From Eucommia ulmoides (taxonomy: Eukaryota; Streptophyta; Magnoliopsida; Garryales; Eucommiaceae), in NCBI GenBank assembly GCA_016647705.1, contig CM028332.1:29827300-29891299 (forward strand): a stretch of 64,000 nucleotides of DNA, in the 5' to 3' direction. The notes under the pieces were generated by a model, which worked only from the letters and a program-made list of their open reading frames with translations, had not been told where the DNA came from and made no database searches. Shown here piece after piece: positions 8,446-20,439 of this stretch (its first letter is position 1; every line of letters starts with the position of its first letter). Made by a program: the position numbers and the translations under genes.

Positions 8446-10930
8446 ATTTACTGGGGGGTTATTGGCTACATGCATATTTTTAATATGCAAGTTTGATGGT
8501 TACTTATTGGGCGTCAAGGTGGATGATAATTTCATGCATGGGGTGCTTATTCAAAATGTGTTGTCGCGGTGGGACGTGTTGAGGGATGTTTCATTCAAGA
8601 TGTTTTATTCCATACTAGGGCATGATAAGTGCCTAATATCATGTCAGGACGATGTAGAGGTGATGGTTAGCCTTGCACGAGCAATGAAGCTTGAATATGT
8701 AGGTTTGGAGATAAAAATGTACGGCAACGGTAGTGGACCAAGTGGCAGCCGGGACATGATGCTTATCGAATATCCAACGGGATGGGGAAGAGCGGGGTGG
8801 CATAAATGGGGAGGATGACTTGTTGTCGATTTTCTACCCATTGCCTAAAAAGGCATTACTATCCGATCACTGGGTTGAAGGTCTTAAAGAAGTTGGACAA
8901 ATTTTTAAAGGTAAAATACTAGAATTTAGAGAAGCACTAAGAAAATATGCTGTACAAATGGGTTTCACATTTCAGTACATAAAGAATGACAAGAAAAGAG
9001 TGATAGCTGAATGGTTACTCAAGGAAGAGAGGGGTACAAATGGAGAGTGCAAGGTAGACTAGATGAAAGTAACGATTTTTTTTTTTTTTATATATATTTG
9101 GGAGTTCAAGAGAAATCATTGTTGCAGCGCTGCTTATAGGACAATGAGGAGCAAGAAGATGAATTGCAGTGTTGTGAAGTCATGCCTCATAGACGTAGTT
9201 CAGAATACCCCGTCAACTCGCCTAATTGATGTTGTTAATACTTTTAAGAATGACTACGGGAATGAGATCCCATAGCACATTGCATGGAACGACATAGTGA
9301 AAGCTCGAGATGATTTGTATGGTGATCACGAGTCGTCTTACGATCAATTACGCTGGTACTTGGATGCATGTTGGCGGACAAACCCAGACAACCATTTGGC
9401 GTTAGATTATGATAAATAAACAAGGCATTTCAAGAGACTGTTTGTATCGTTCTATGTGACTGCACACAGGTTTAAATACTGCAGGCCGATGCTGTTTCTC
9501 GATGGGACATTTCCTGGGGATAGGTATAAGGGGTGTTTGTTGGGGTGTAGTGCAAATGATGGAAACAATGGGAAATTGTTAGCGTGTTTATGTCATGTCA
9601 CTGCTTAAATTAGTTAGTTAACGTTAAAGAACCGCCCCAAAATATCTTTTATTTTTGAAGTGCTTGTCTGATTCCTTATTACATAAACCCAATAACATTA
9701 ATGTTAACACATTAAATGCAATTAACTTTTTTTTTTTTTAACAGTTTTGGGGGGATTCTGATAAGATAAGCTGATCATTTTTGGGGAGAAGACATGGGAA
9801 CATTAACGTTAACGCATATTAAATACTTGTGTATCCAATGCCCTTTATTGCATGCTGATCTATTTTTGTGTTTTTTCATAATTGGACAGGTATTTTCCTG
9901 GTGGCATTCGCTGTTGTTGATGCAGAGAATAACGACAACTGGTATTGGTTCATAACCAATTTAGCAAAAATTATGGCGAATGAACGTGTGTTAACGTTCA
10001 TTTTCGATTGACACAGCGACATTCTTAAAGGCATTTAGAAGATGTTCCCAGATTATTTTTATTCTTATTGCTTGAACCACCTGAAGAACAATATGAGGGA
10101 CAAATTAGCGGGTTTGAAACAAGCGTGGAAGAAGAAGCTCGTGCATAAATATTTGATAATGGCGTATGCGACGATGCTTGACAAATACTACCAGTTAAGG
10201 GAAGAATTAAGAGCAGAAGGTATGAGACGAGTAGAGAATTTTCTAGAGGATATGTTGCCCGACAACTTTTGCAACATGTTTTTCAAAGGGAAAAGATATG
10301 GGGAGATGTCGTCCAACCTAACGGAGTCATTCAATGCATGGATTTGTGATTACCGGTACCTGTCGATTATATTGATGGTCGACAAGATTAGGTGCAAGGT
10401 AATGAACCAATTGTCAGTGAGATGCCCCGAATAACTTTTGATGACAGGTTTTCTACACCCAGTATGGGATCAGATGCTTGTGCGGATGATTAGTGATGGA
10501 TGGACGTGGAATGTTGTCGAGTATGGCAACAACGTATGTGAAGTGCACTCGACCCCATCCGTGCTGGTTGACGTGGATAAAAAAACGTGTTCCTGTTTCA
10601 GTTGGCAGGGGAATGGATTCCCATGTGTTCATGGTTGCGCGACAATACAAAAAGCAGCCAGAATATATATTCATCCATTGAGCCATTTTTCTCGGTGGAA
10701 TATTATAGAATGACCTACTCGGAAGGTATATACGGTATGCCCACATTCGAGAAGCCTGAATGGAATGCATCAGAAGTTGTAATCACCCCTCTGATCACAA
10801 AAAACAACAACCTAGTCGACCGAGGAAGAAATGCATCCCATCAAGAGGTGAGATCCTAGAAATAAGATGTGGTAGATGCAAAATGCATGAGCATCACAAC
10901 AGGAAGACATGTACCGCTGCAATTTAAAGC
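8446..10930 (+). pseudogene. MURA-type (MuDR) transposase, decayed
   Basis: After a TTTTGCAG acceptor at 8445 the frame shows a PB1/MuDR N-terminal region (FDGYLLGVKVDD, LISCQDDVEVMVSLARAMKL). The MuDR DNA-binding domain follows (VGQIFKGKILEFREALRKYAV, 8900-9000), then the MULE DDE domain. Its three catalytic residues can all be placed: Asp in PMLFLDGTFPGD (about 9500), Asp in FIFD before HSDILKG (about 10005), and Glu in SSNLTESFNAWI (about 10325). A SWIM zinc finger follows (CSCFSWQGNGFPCVHGC, 10585-10650). Stops break the frame near 8816, 9062, 9275, 9417, 10011, 10038 and 10434, and 9600-9890 is intron-like, full of TTAACGTTAA sites. So it is broken in at least six places outside probable introns and cannot make an intact enzyme. 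If mobile, the element would need a transposase from elsewhere. Confidence 0.85.
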
Positions 10931-11109
10931 ACACATTCATAATTTTTTTATGTAGTTTTGATACAGTCACACGTTTGTGTTTGATGTTCGGGGGAACCTC
11001 ATTTTTTTTCACAAGATTTTTTGTCATTTTTTTGTCTATTTTTTTTAGTAAGCAAGATGAGTGAGGGCGAAATGTGTTTTGTTTTGTGTAAACAATTAGA
11101 ACGTGTAAA

Positions 11110-12160
11110 ACATAGCATGCACATTAATGCACATTAATGTTAACCCTTCCTCTTTACAATGCAAACTTATTTGTGTTAACGTTAACGCAATTACAATCCA
11201 TGCATTTTAACGTTAACGTTGTGTTTTTCTAGTGTTTTCTCATAACAAAAAAGTACCAATCTAAACATTGATGCATGTTAACGTTAACGTTAAATTTTAA
11301 TTGTGTTAACATTAACGCTCATGTTTTTTTTTTAAATGTACATCATATTATTTTAACGTTAATATATATTTTTAAGCACAAGTGTTGAGGGTGAAATGGG
11401 GGCACAAAATAACACTTGCATTAACGTTAACGCAATAAAGTTAACGGCTGCAGTATATTCCACATTTTTAACACAATTACAATCCACTCACTAACTTTAA
11501 CACCTTTGTCCGAATGTTTCCTCATAATAAAAAACGTAGCAAATTTAAGTACAAGTGCTGAGGGTGAAAAAGGACACAGTAATAACCTCTACATTATCGT
11601 TAACGTATAAAGTTAACGACTGCAATACGCTCCACATTTTAACACTTTACGCAGTTAAATTCAATAAGTAAGAATTAGAGAATTACATTTTTTAAGTTAA
11701 CGTTAACGCATTAACGTTAACGGCAAATGAGTATTTTCATATTAACGTTAACGCATCTTAATGTCATGACATTTAACATTAACACATCTTAATATCATGA
11801 CATTTAACGTTAACGCAATAAGCAAGAGATAAGGAATTATATTTTGGTATTTAACATTAACGCAATAAATTAACGGCTGCAGTACGCTCCACATTTTTAA
11901 CACTTTACACAGTTGAAATTAATAAGTAAGAGTTTGAGAATTACATTTTTAAAGTTAACGTCAATGCATTAAGTTAACGGCAAATGAGTATTTTTACGTT
12001 AACGTTAATGCATCTTAATATCAAGACGTTTAACGTTAACGCAATAAGCAAGAACTAACGCATTGCATTTTGGTATTTAACGTTAACGCAATAAATTGAG
12101 GAATGCAGTAAGAGTTAAAGAATTACATTTTTAAAGTTAACGTTAACGCATTTTGCACTC
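11110..12160 (+). repeat. TTAACGTTAA palindrome cluster 2 with about 225-260 bp tandem units
   Basis: Contains roughly fifteen decamer sites. From about 11430 a longer unit repeats three times plus a partial fourth (near 11430-11605, 11606-11866, 11867-12090, 12091-12160). It is marked by GTTAACGGCTGCAGTACGCTCCACA, AACACTTTAC(A/G)CAGTT, AATAAGTAAGA, GAGAATTACATTTTT, GGCAAATGAGTATTTT, ATCTTAATATCA and AGCAAGA. It sits between the 3' end of the transposase and the 3' end of the Ulp1 gene, where a shared terminator or spacer would be. No coding frame. Confidence 0.8.
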
Positions 12161-13749
12161 TAATCACCCATCAAACACATGCATTCATCAGCGCAAAAAA
12201 TGAATCAAACAGGAAAATATATACATTTCAGATTTGTGTCTTGTATCATGGATCAACTTTTTTCCCAGGTTAGGGTGTGCCTTGATCTGGTTGGGTTTTT
12301 TCAACATCGCTACCCCCCATTGGGACCTAACCGTAGTGTTGATGGTTCAGTAGAGCATGTATTACATCTTTTCCAGACACCCCGTACATCTGCCACTGAT
12401 AGTTTTTCCATGACCGGTATATGCTCAGCATATTATTTCATGATGTACATAACAAAAATGCCGCAATCGATCCTGCAAATGGGAGGGGGGAGGGGGGGGG
12501 GGAGGTAAATATATGAGAATCATAAATTTACACAGACATACGATTTTTATTGCATGAGTTTTGGATGAGTGAACTTACGCCCCTTTGTTGCGGGGAATCG
12601 GGACATTATTCGATATGTGCGTCGCCCCAATCGGGTCGGATTTCCATGTTGATATGTCGCTCGACAAACTTTTTCTGTTTAGAATTTAGGTTAGTCAAAT
12701 AAATCAGAGTGTAGTTCGAGACAATCAAAGTAATTCCATGTTAAATCACATACCACTATAAGTGCATCGTTATAATAATGATCAATGGTGTTCTTCCTAG
12801 GATGGATGAAATTGTAGAACATCCATTTTTTCGCATGTATGTCCAGCACCATCACAGTCCAATGATTGGGTGACACATGGAAACCGTGAGTGTTAATTGG
12901 GAACACAACATACTAATTTTCTTTGTTGAATGCGATGTTGATTGTGTAGTAGACATCTTTCAAGAGGAGCTTGTTGTTGTCTGTTATAACATTTTATGAT
13001 GTTTTTGGGTGTTAGCACGGTTGGATGAAAAAGAAAAAAAAAGAAGGTAATTGTGCTAAAGCATTTTTTTCTTCTTCTTACCCATATGAATGCTAGTGCG
13101 AATCTCGTTTCGTGCAATAGCATGATTGACATTGACATCCACATTTGACATTTGATTGAGTCCTCCAATTTCATCTTCCAAACACTCCTCGAATGAATCG
13201 ATAATGTGTGGGATGGGGGGGGGGGGGGGGGAGGGGGGGAGGAGACAGTAACGTTAATGTTAAAGCCATTTTTGCATAACTTAAACATCTTTTTACGAAA
13301 ACAGGTTAATGTAAGCATTTAATCAATCATAAAACATAAACATTACGTGATCGGAAACATTTTCTGGAAAAAAGGTATTTTTAAAGTAAATAGGCACTTG
13401 AGTTAACATGTATTTTTTACCTGGGCCCCTATTTGGAAATCACTTGCAACTTATCTCAATCGTCATCATCAAGCATCATACCAACGGTCGTCGCATTTTG
13501 AGCTGGGAGTCTTGCATTGTCTTCATATATTGTTGTCGGTGGGAGCTCATCGACATTAACTATGTCAGTTTTTTCTTTTTGCTTCCCCTTCCCTTTTGTT
13601 TTTGGGTAGACAAAATCACTCCCTTGTTTCTTCAGTTGCCTCTCCTTTTGCTTTACTCGACTAACCATGGAGTTAACCTTTGGCGTTGCCTGTCTATGCG
13701 ACGTGGGCATTGGGACCGATGATGGTGCAATTGTGGCGTCTGTCGGCAT

Positions 13750-13865
13750 CAATGTTTTTAAAACCGGACCGGACGTCGAACTAGAAAAGTCACCGGGTCA
13801 TGGGTCACTAATTCAACCGGTAGGCGAACCGCGGTTGAACCGGTGACATCATAATTATGTCATTA

Positions 13866-13941
<76 letters not shown>

Positions 13942-14711
13942 CAATCACATGTGAAATAAATTACTATTTTCTATCCAAAATTATAATGAGGATAATGATC
14001 ACTTAAATTGCAATGGGATAATTATGAAACTTTAAGCTACTACATGCTCAAACTAAAAGTATGAGGACTAAAGTGAGATTTGGGTCAAACTTTAGGAGAA
14101 CAAAGTGTCAAAAGCTTTTTCAATTATATACCTTTGTTATGTGCAGTTGCTCCTTCCCAAATCCTCCCATCCCTAGATGTGTCAAAATCCTCCCAACCCT
14201 AGATGTGTGCAACCGCTTATTCCCAAATCCACATCATGTACCTCTCTCTCTCTCTTTGACGCTACAACCCTAACGACAACAGTATGAAGGAGGTGGGCGA
14301 TGACGGTGCAGCTGGGCGAGGGTGTGAATGGCGATGGTTGTAGTGGTTGATCGGCGGTTGGTATGGCTAGCGATTGTGCCTATTGAAGTTCAGCTATGGT
14401 TTGGATGGCTTTGGTTTGTGGTGGTTGATCGTCGAAGGTCACACAAGCAAGGACCCTCGTCAATAAAAAAATGATCTGTGGTGGTTGATCGTTAGAGGCC
14501 TGTGCTGGTTTGAATAGGGAAATAAAGAAAAACTGGCCGGTTCAATGAAAACCAGATCGGTTCACCGGTTTGCGGTTGAACCGGTTTGAACCGGTCGGTT
14601 GAACGATTTAACAGGTTAAATGGTTTTTAGGATATTTTCGAGCCGAAAACATGGCTGGTCGACGGTTCAACAGGTTCGACCGGCTGTTCTGGTCCAGTTT
14701 TTAAATCATTG
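13750..14711. mobile_element. hAT-like non-autonomous element nested in the Ulp1 gene
   Basis: Inverted ends CAATGTTTTTAAAACCGGACC (left) and CAATGATTTAAAAACTGGACC (inverse of right) are flanked by an 8-bp duplication with one mismatch: GTCGGCAT at 13742-13749, GTTGGCAT at 14712-14719. An 8-bp duplication and A/T-rich ends fit hAT. The subterminal regions are packed with GGTTGAACCGGT-type palindromes in both directions (13790-13850 and 14540-14690). The centre holds an (AAT)n microsatellite and non-coding sequence. At 962 bp it has no transposase. The coding frame of the host Ulp1 gene is recognisable on either side. Confidence 0.78.
13869..13936 (+). repeat. (AAT)n microsatellite
   Basis: About 22 uninterrupted trinucleotides inside the nested hAT-like element. 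Confidence 0.95.
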
Positions 14712-15719
14712 GTTGGCATGACCATAGAGAGTTGTTCAAGCTTGAGGGTTGCGAGTATGGTAGGAGTACCTTTTATCCTATTTGCATGTGGGCGATCAAT
14801 TTTGTTTGAAGGTTATGTATTTGTTTATTAAGCACCACACGCATTGGAACGTCGTGTTTGGCTCTCTTATTCTCCTCCTCATCTCTTAACAGTTTGTTGA
14901 TTTCTTGTTCTGTTTTCAAGTTAACAACAAGATCATTATATTTCTTCTTAATTTCCTTAGCATCATCAACATGTTGCTGATTCAATGTTTCGATTATTTT
15001 TTTCAACGACTCCACCTCCTGGGAGAGCTCGTGACATCTCCGCCTAAGGTTATCTTACTCTGTATCGATAAGGGGCTCCCTATATTTCTGAGTCACGTCG
15101 TGCACGCTTATTTCCGTCAAGATGTCTGCCTTCTCTCCAATTGATTTCGCTAATTGTGCAGAGAGGTCGGAGACAGAACACTCATAACTTTCTTTTTCTT
15201 GCAATGACGATGCTTTTAGATGATTAATCCCCTTTTTTTCTGCTCGACGTTGGCGGCGATTATGCTTGCAATTACCTTATACAACACCGCAATGGTCTGA
15301 TCTTTTTTTATTTTTTGTGCTGCGAACTCACCTCGCATGAGATCAATCTGTTTGTGGATGTCATCAACTGTAGGCACGGCCGCAGACGGTGGTCCAAAGA
15401 CACCCCTGGAAGGTGTGAAACATGCACTCTCAGCGGGGGCAGAATCATCCCCCAAATCAGTTGCGGTTTAAGCAGGGAGAGGAGTGGATGATTTATGAGG
15501 GGTGTCATATATCGCCCTATGATGTCATCAATTATTGCATTGTACGCTTTATCAGTATTAGCGTCTGGATCTTTGCCCTTATTGTCTGGGCTCTCTTTCA
15601 TTAAGTCATCGCTCTTTTCCTTCAAAGTAATTCCCATTTGCAGCTCTGCTAAAGTCTTCTCAGCGGGTTGGTCTTTAACCTGGTATACGTGATAGTTAAC
15701 ATGTTTAAATTCACCCATA

Positions 15720-16200
15720 TTAATGTTAACACTTTATTTTTCAACCAAAACCTTAAAGGCGTTAACATTTTATCCAGTCCAAAAAAGTACCAAATCCCAA
15801 CATTCACGCACATTAACATTAAGCCATTTTTTTTTTTTTAACAGGCAAACTTAATTGTATTAAGGTTAACGCAATTACAACCCAGCCGCATTACATGACA
15901 ACTTATTTTGGTTAACGTTAACGCAATTAAGATCCTCGCGTTAACGTTAACGCAACCAGTCCAAGTGTTCTACCAGACCAAATCTAAACATTCGACTGAC
16001 GTTAACGTTAACAGATTAATGTTAATTTAAATACGTTAATGTTTAACACAATCACATGCGTCAATTGCAGTCAATTATTTTACAAAAACTTCAACGCATT
16101 CGTCCTAGGAATCTCATTTCTATTCGTTGCATTAATATTAACGTATTTTTATATGAAAAAAGGTAAACTATTAAACTCTATAACGTTAACGCAATTTGGC
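15720..16200 (+). repeat. TTAACGTTAA palindrome cluster 3, in an intron-like part of the Ulp1 gene
   Basis: Three or four perfect decamers and several one-base variants, in the same long-unit context as cluster 1. Flanked by coding pieces of the minus-strand gene at 15216-15718 and 16283 onward, so it probably occupies an intron. Confidence 0.7.
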
Positions 16201-17299
16201 AACAACAGAGATGCATTTTTTCTCTCTTCCTTCTGGGGTGTAAAACAACATGTGGTTTAAATCAAGAAAGCACGTGACGGTTTTAAAAAATAAAAGTTTT
16301 TGTGCTACCCATGAATGTTAAAGCATGACACGCTTTTTTATTTAGCTTATTAGCTGGAAGAAGGCTAATGGGAATGCCCCCAAGGTGGGAAGAAAATGTG
16401 GTGTGGCACCATCGCTCCAAACGCGGCACATTATGTTCCCTGCCCTCGGTGTGGCCCACCAACGTTGTGTGCTCACACAACCAATACTATAAAACAAAAA
16501 TTGTACGATGTCAAGTAGTTTCCACAAACAACGCTTTTTTATTTTGGAAAAACATTTTCCTAATGGTTATGTGTATACCTAGGGAGCAAGCACGCACCCC
16601 GTGACCGACCGGGGTTCCATGTACGATTTCTTGAGTCTCGTCTCCAGCTCTGTGAATATAGCAGCTGTCCAGTTGTAATTGGCTATGTCTTCGATCGTTT
16701 GAACATAGCAAACTAACTACTTCAGGACCAACTACCCAGTGGTTGCAAAGAAGCATGTTGTCATCAACTGCAGAATGACCATACACACAATATCTTGTAT
16801 CATTTCATCATCTATAGCATTGACATTCGCTTCTACCAGTGATCTCAAATATGCAACACTGAACCCACGGTATGTGAATGTTAGTTTGGACATGAAGAGA
16901 GAGTTGGACTTTGTATATCAGCTCACAACAATAGGTTCTTCGCCCGTCACTATCCTGAATATTAGTTGTATGTCCAGCGGGGTTATCCGGATGAGCCTGC
17001 CCCCAATCCTAAACCCTCCCCGCATAGGGTTATAGTATCGGATGATCATCTCGATGAGATCATCATGTTTGTGGATGTTTTCGAGAGTCACTCTTTGCTC
17101 GTACAACGTCTCGAACAATTTTACAAATGGGGTCCTGGCCAATAGCATCTTATGCTAATCTTTGAGTTTGCATTCTATCAGCAGCTCATACGTCTGCTTC
17201 AGGTTGCAGTGATATAGGAACGTCCGCTGACTGCAACTTTTGTTTTTGGGTTTCTTAAGAAGTTTTACTGCAAGAACGGCGGGAACATAATTAATTTAC

Positions 17300-17990
17300 T
17301 TTACAATCCACATGTTAACGTTAAAACAGTCAGTCCACTTGTTTATCCAGTCCAACAACAATACCATATCCCAACATTCACGCACATTAACATTAACTCC
17401 TTATTTTCTTTTACAAGGCAAACTTATTACGTTAACGTTAACGCAATTACAACTTATCTAGTACGTTAACGCAGTCAGTCTAAGTATTAACGTTAATTGC
17501 ATAAACATTAACGTAATTTTAAGACAACCCTCAACATTAAAAAACATCAACGTTAACTCTCCCTTCTACATGACAAACTTAATTAGAGGCTACACACCCA
17601 GACCAAGTGCCTATTCAGTCCAAAAAATGTACAAAAATATCTACATTCACAAACATTAACGTTAAAATGGTCCTCATTTTACAAGGCAACCTATTTTGCG
17701 TTAACGTTAACACAATTAATATTCATGCGTTAACGTGAATGCAATCCATACCAAGTGTTGTACCAGACCAATAAACATACCAAAATCTAATTCACAAACA
17801 TTAACATTAAAACGGTCTCTCTTTTACAAGGCAACTGATTTTGTGTTAACGTTAACGCAATTAATATCCACGCGTTAACGTTAATGCAAACCCACCCAAG
17901 TGTTGTACCAGACCAATAAACTTACTAAAATCTAAATATCCCACGCACATTAATGTTAACGCAGATGCTTACAAGCATACTATTTTTCGT
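17300..17990 (+). repeat. TTAACGTTAA palindrome cluster 4, upstream of the Ulp1 coding region
   Basis: About seven perfect decamers in two to three repeats of the long unit (for example ACAAGGCAACCTATTTTGCG then palindrome). It lies between the first recognisable coding piece of the minus-strand gene (about 17290) and the right MULE end, mirroring the cluster near the left end. Confidence 0.75.
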
Positions 17991-18859
17991 AAACCTTTAC
18001 AGTGATAAACAGACGCGTCAATAATAATCATTTTTTTTACAAAAAACTTCATAAACATTAACTCATTAACTCATTTTTTATTTGTTGTTTTTTGGGGGCA
18101 AAACAACATATGGGTTAAATCAAGAAAGCACGTGAAGGTTTTTAACACCGCAAACCATGACACAAACCACGACATACGATGTCATATGAAACCAAAATCC
18201 AAATTCGGGAAAGACAGCATGTCGAAGTCGGTGAAAATAGACGAACATCATCGTCTCGTTTGTGATTTCGATTTCTAAACGGATTTCACCGAATAAACGT
18301 TTTATCGATTTTAGGCTTTTACATACCGTTGGGACTGGAGCTTCCTCATTTCTGTGTAGAAGACGACGGGGCGCATTCAGATTTCTCCATTTTTGAAGAT
18401 GGGTTGTGTAGATTCTTAGTTATCTTGCCTATTCAGTTTTAGGGTTTTGGGAGAATTAAGCGTGGAGAGAAAATGGAGAGCGTTTTGGTGGTTTTCTGTG
18501 TAGTGGAGTAGATAGTGGAACGGGTACCAGGATATATCGAAATCAGAACGGACACGGTAATACTGGGATAACTAACCATGCATTAAAGTCAACGCAATCA
18601 GTAAACGTTAATAGAAAAATAAAAGAAAAACACCATTGCAGAGATCTCAGTGAGCTCTTTAATTTGATCACAAATTTATATGATTTGATTCAGAAATCAG
18701 GTCCACACAGCCGGATTATGTATTGTGGTGGGTTTATTTAGTGTAATGTTCACGTTACATCACATAATGACAATTTGTAGTCTTAGAATGGCATGATCCG
18801 TAAATAAACGGTAACAAGGAGGGCCGAATTGAAGGATTTTTTCCTAAAGATTTGGTGGT

Positions 18860-18923
18860 GTCTGAAAACCTAATTCACATTGTCAGGGGGTCTGAATAGT
18901 GAATGGGCTCCTTATAGAGGACT
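18860..18923 (-). repeat. Right terminal inverted repeat of the MULE
   Basis: Inverse of the blocks at 7137-7240. On plus it reads CTGAAAACCTAATTCAC, GGGGGTCTGAAT, then CTCCTTATAGAGGACT. The end is placed at 18923 where the match stops. Confidence 0.6.
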
Positions 18924-20430
18924 AAAAAAAAAATTCTCATTTTTTAAATAGGGATGTTAGTGTAAAAAATAAAAGATGAAAATATATGTATAAAAAAATT
19001 AAAGGGTTATTTATGTATTTTATTTTTAAATTATATAACTATTTTAAATATTTAAGGGTAAAATTGTCATTATAATAATTTTTTTTTTATTAATTTTTAA
19101 TTAATAAAAGAGGTAAGTGGTGTTTGATCAAAATGATAAGAAGGCTGACTGATATTTGCAAAAGAACAGGGGAGGCATCTGATTTAATGTAAAATGACGT
19201 GGGAGGTAAATGGTATAAACCCTATCTATATCTATATTATATATGTTATAATTGAAATCAGAGATCTCTCCTCAGAAATGAATCAGCTTCAAGTATTGTT
19301 CATTACTCTTCTCCTATTCTTCCAATATTAAAATCAATGGCCATGATTCTCTATACTCCTCTATTATTATCCCATTAATATTGTGCCCATTATTAATTTT
19401 AAAACAAAGCACTCCCACATATCACCCACTACCATTATTAACCTTATCTCCACCATATCACCCGTTACCATTTCTTTTACCCACTACCATTAAAAAATAC
19501 AATATGAATCCTTAAGTTTAGGAAAAAAAAAAAAAAAACAAAAACAAACAAACTCATAATAGACCCCATAATTAGTTGGGGGAATGAAATCCGAAAAAAT
19601 AGACTTTGAACCCTAAAATTTTGGTTATATATATATATTTTTTACGTTTTTGTCTTAATTATATAATTTTAGTCCTTAAAATTATTATTAAAGAGAAATA
19701 TAGTCTTTAGCATTAGCATATTAGGTTAAATTTGGAAATAAAATTTTACTTTCATAACCAAAAATAACAAACAAAAAAAATATGAATTTTAGAAGTTGTA
19801 GAATGAAACATAGGGGTGAAAAGGGTAATTAACTCATGAAAATGACTTCGCGAAATGATAAAGATAACCTTATACTAGCGATTGACTGTCAGCTTTTATT
19901 AACATATTTGCAATTTGGGATAAATTATGAGAGACCAAATGTGTCGAACATTACATAGTGGGGGTCAATTGAAGGTGCCAAAAAATTCATTTTCAATTAA
20001 ATGATCACAAATCTTATCTCACATCCATTAGAAATAGGTGTTAGTGATAGAAAATCATATTATTATTAGGTTTTTGGTAATTTTTTTTTGTAATTTTGAG
20101 TTAACAAATGCGCGGGTATAAACTAGTTAAGATTAAAATTTGGGGAAGGTTGGGACTTTATGGACTTTTATATGACAAAATTGCACAAAGTCCCTTGTGG
20201 AGAGATTAATTTAAGCGGATATTTTTTTTTTTTTTTTTTAACATAAACTATGATACATAAAACTTCATAAATGCAACTTACAATTGTTGTAATATTTTTT
20301 ACGCGCTAACATTAATTGTATTAATTGTTTTACAAAAACGGGTTAATAGATAGTCTATTATTTAAGCAACCCAAATAATCAGTGATCATATTTTGATTTG
20401 TGCTGTGATATCTTTTATGTAGAAGCCCAG
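18924..20430. other. AT-rich stretch without genes
   Basis: No coding frame. 19130-19215 contains an inverted, diverged counterpart of 4505-4600 (GGTAAATGGTATAAACCC with a GCATCTGATTTAATG-like motif). 20070-20300 has one unit of the dispersed TTTGAGTTAACAAATG repeat and an ACATAAACTATGATACATAAAACTTCATAA-like block. The rest is unassigned. Confidence 0.5.
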
Positions 20431-20439
20431 TTAAGTGAC

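Larger units (their letters stand above)
12400..17290 (-). pseudogene. Plant-mobile-domain-like plus Ulp1 (C48) protease gene carried by the MULE, decayed
   Basis: Read on minus, the N-terminal part (17290-16300) has KHDDLIEMIIRYYNP, GGRLIRITPLDIQLIFRIVTGEE, then FTYRGFSVAYLRSLVEANVN, WTAAIFTELETRLKKSY and CEHTTLV. This matches the plant-mobile-domain/DUF1985-like region found in many transposon-borne Ulp1 genes. The middle (15718-14773) is charged and coiled-coil-like (ETLNQQHVDDAKEIKKKYND), and 13752-13456 is a Lys-rich linker. The Ulp1 catalytic part has PNHWTVMVLDIHAKKW (catalytic His) at about 12870, and DCGIFVMYIMK (nucleophile Cys; DCG at 12468-12460) after a TTTGCAG acceptor. The usual Asp after the His appears as Asn (YNF). 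Several frame changes and stops, and a hAT-like insertion at 13750-14711, make it a pseudogene. In cells, Ulp1 enzymes process or remove SUMO; the role in MULEs is unknown. Confidence 0.75.
7137..18923. mobile_element. Mutator-like element (MULE), about 11.8 kb, with transposase and convergent Ulp1-type gene
   Basis: The outer ends are imperfect inverted repeats. Left (7137-7240) contains AGTCCCCCATAGAG, then ATTCAGACC, GTGAATTTAGTTTTCAG. The inverse of the right end (18923-18860) contains AGTCCTCTATAAGGAG, ATTCAGACCCCC, GTGAATTAGGTTTTCAG. Between them lie a MURA-like transposase on plus (about 8446-10930) and a Ulp1-like protease gene on minus (about 17290-12400), converging tail to tail. 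A MULE transposase paired with a Ulp1-like gene is the known composition of Kaonashi-type (KI) MULEs first described in Arabidopsis and melon. The TTAACGTTAA decamer is dense through non-coding parts of this interval and I saw none outside it, which independently supports the borders. I could not identify a clear 9-10 bp target duplication. Confidence 0.7.

Noticed and set aside
12893-13318. Minus-strand 141-codon frame beginning MLTLTCFRKK
   Set aside because: Crosses a G run (13216-13245) and lies between Ulp1 gene pieces; probably intron and linker, not a separate gene.
8060-17990. Regularly recurring TTAACGTTAA sites as a CRISPR array or telomere-like repeat
   Set aside because: Spacing is irregular, spacers are themselves repeats, the genome is eukaryotic, and the unit is not the plant telomere heptamer TTTAGGG.
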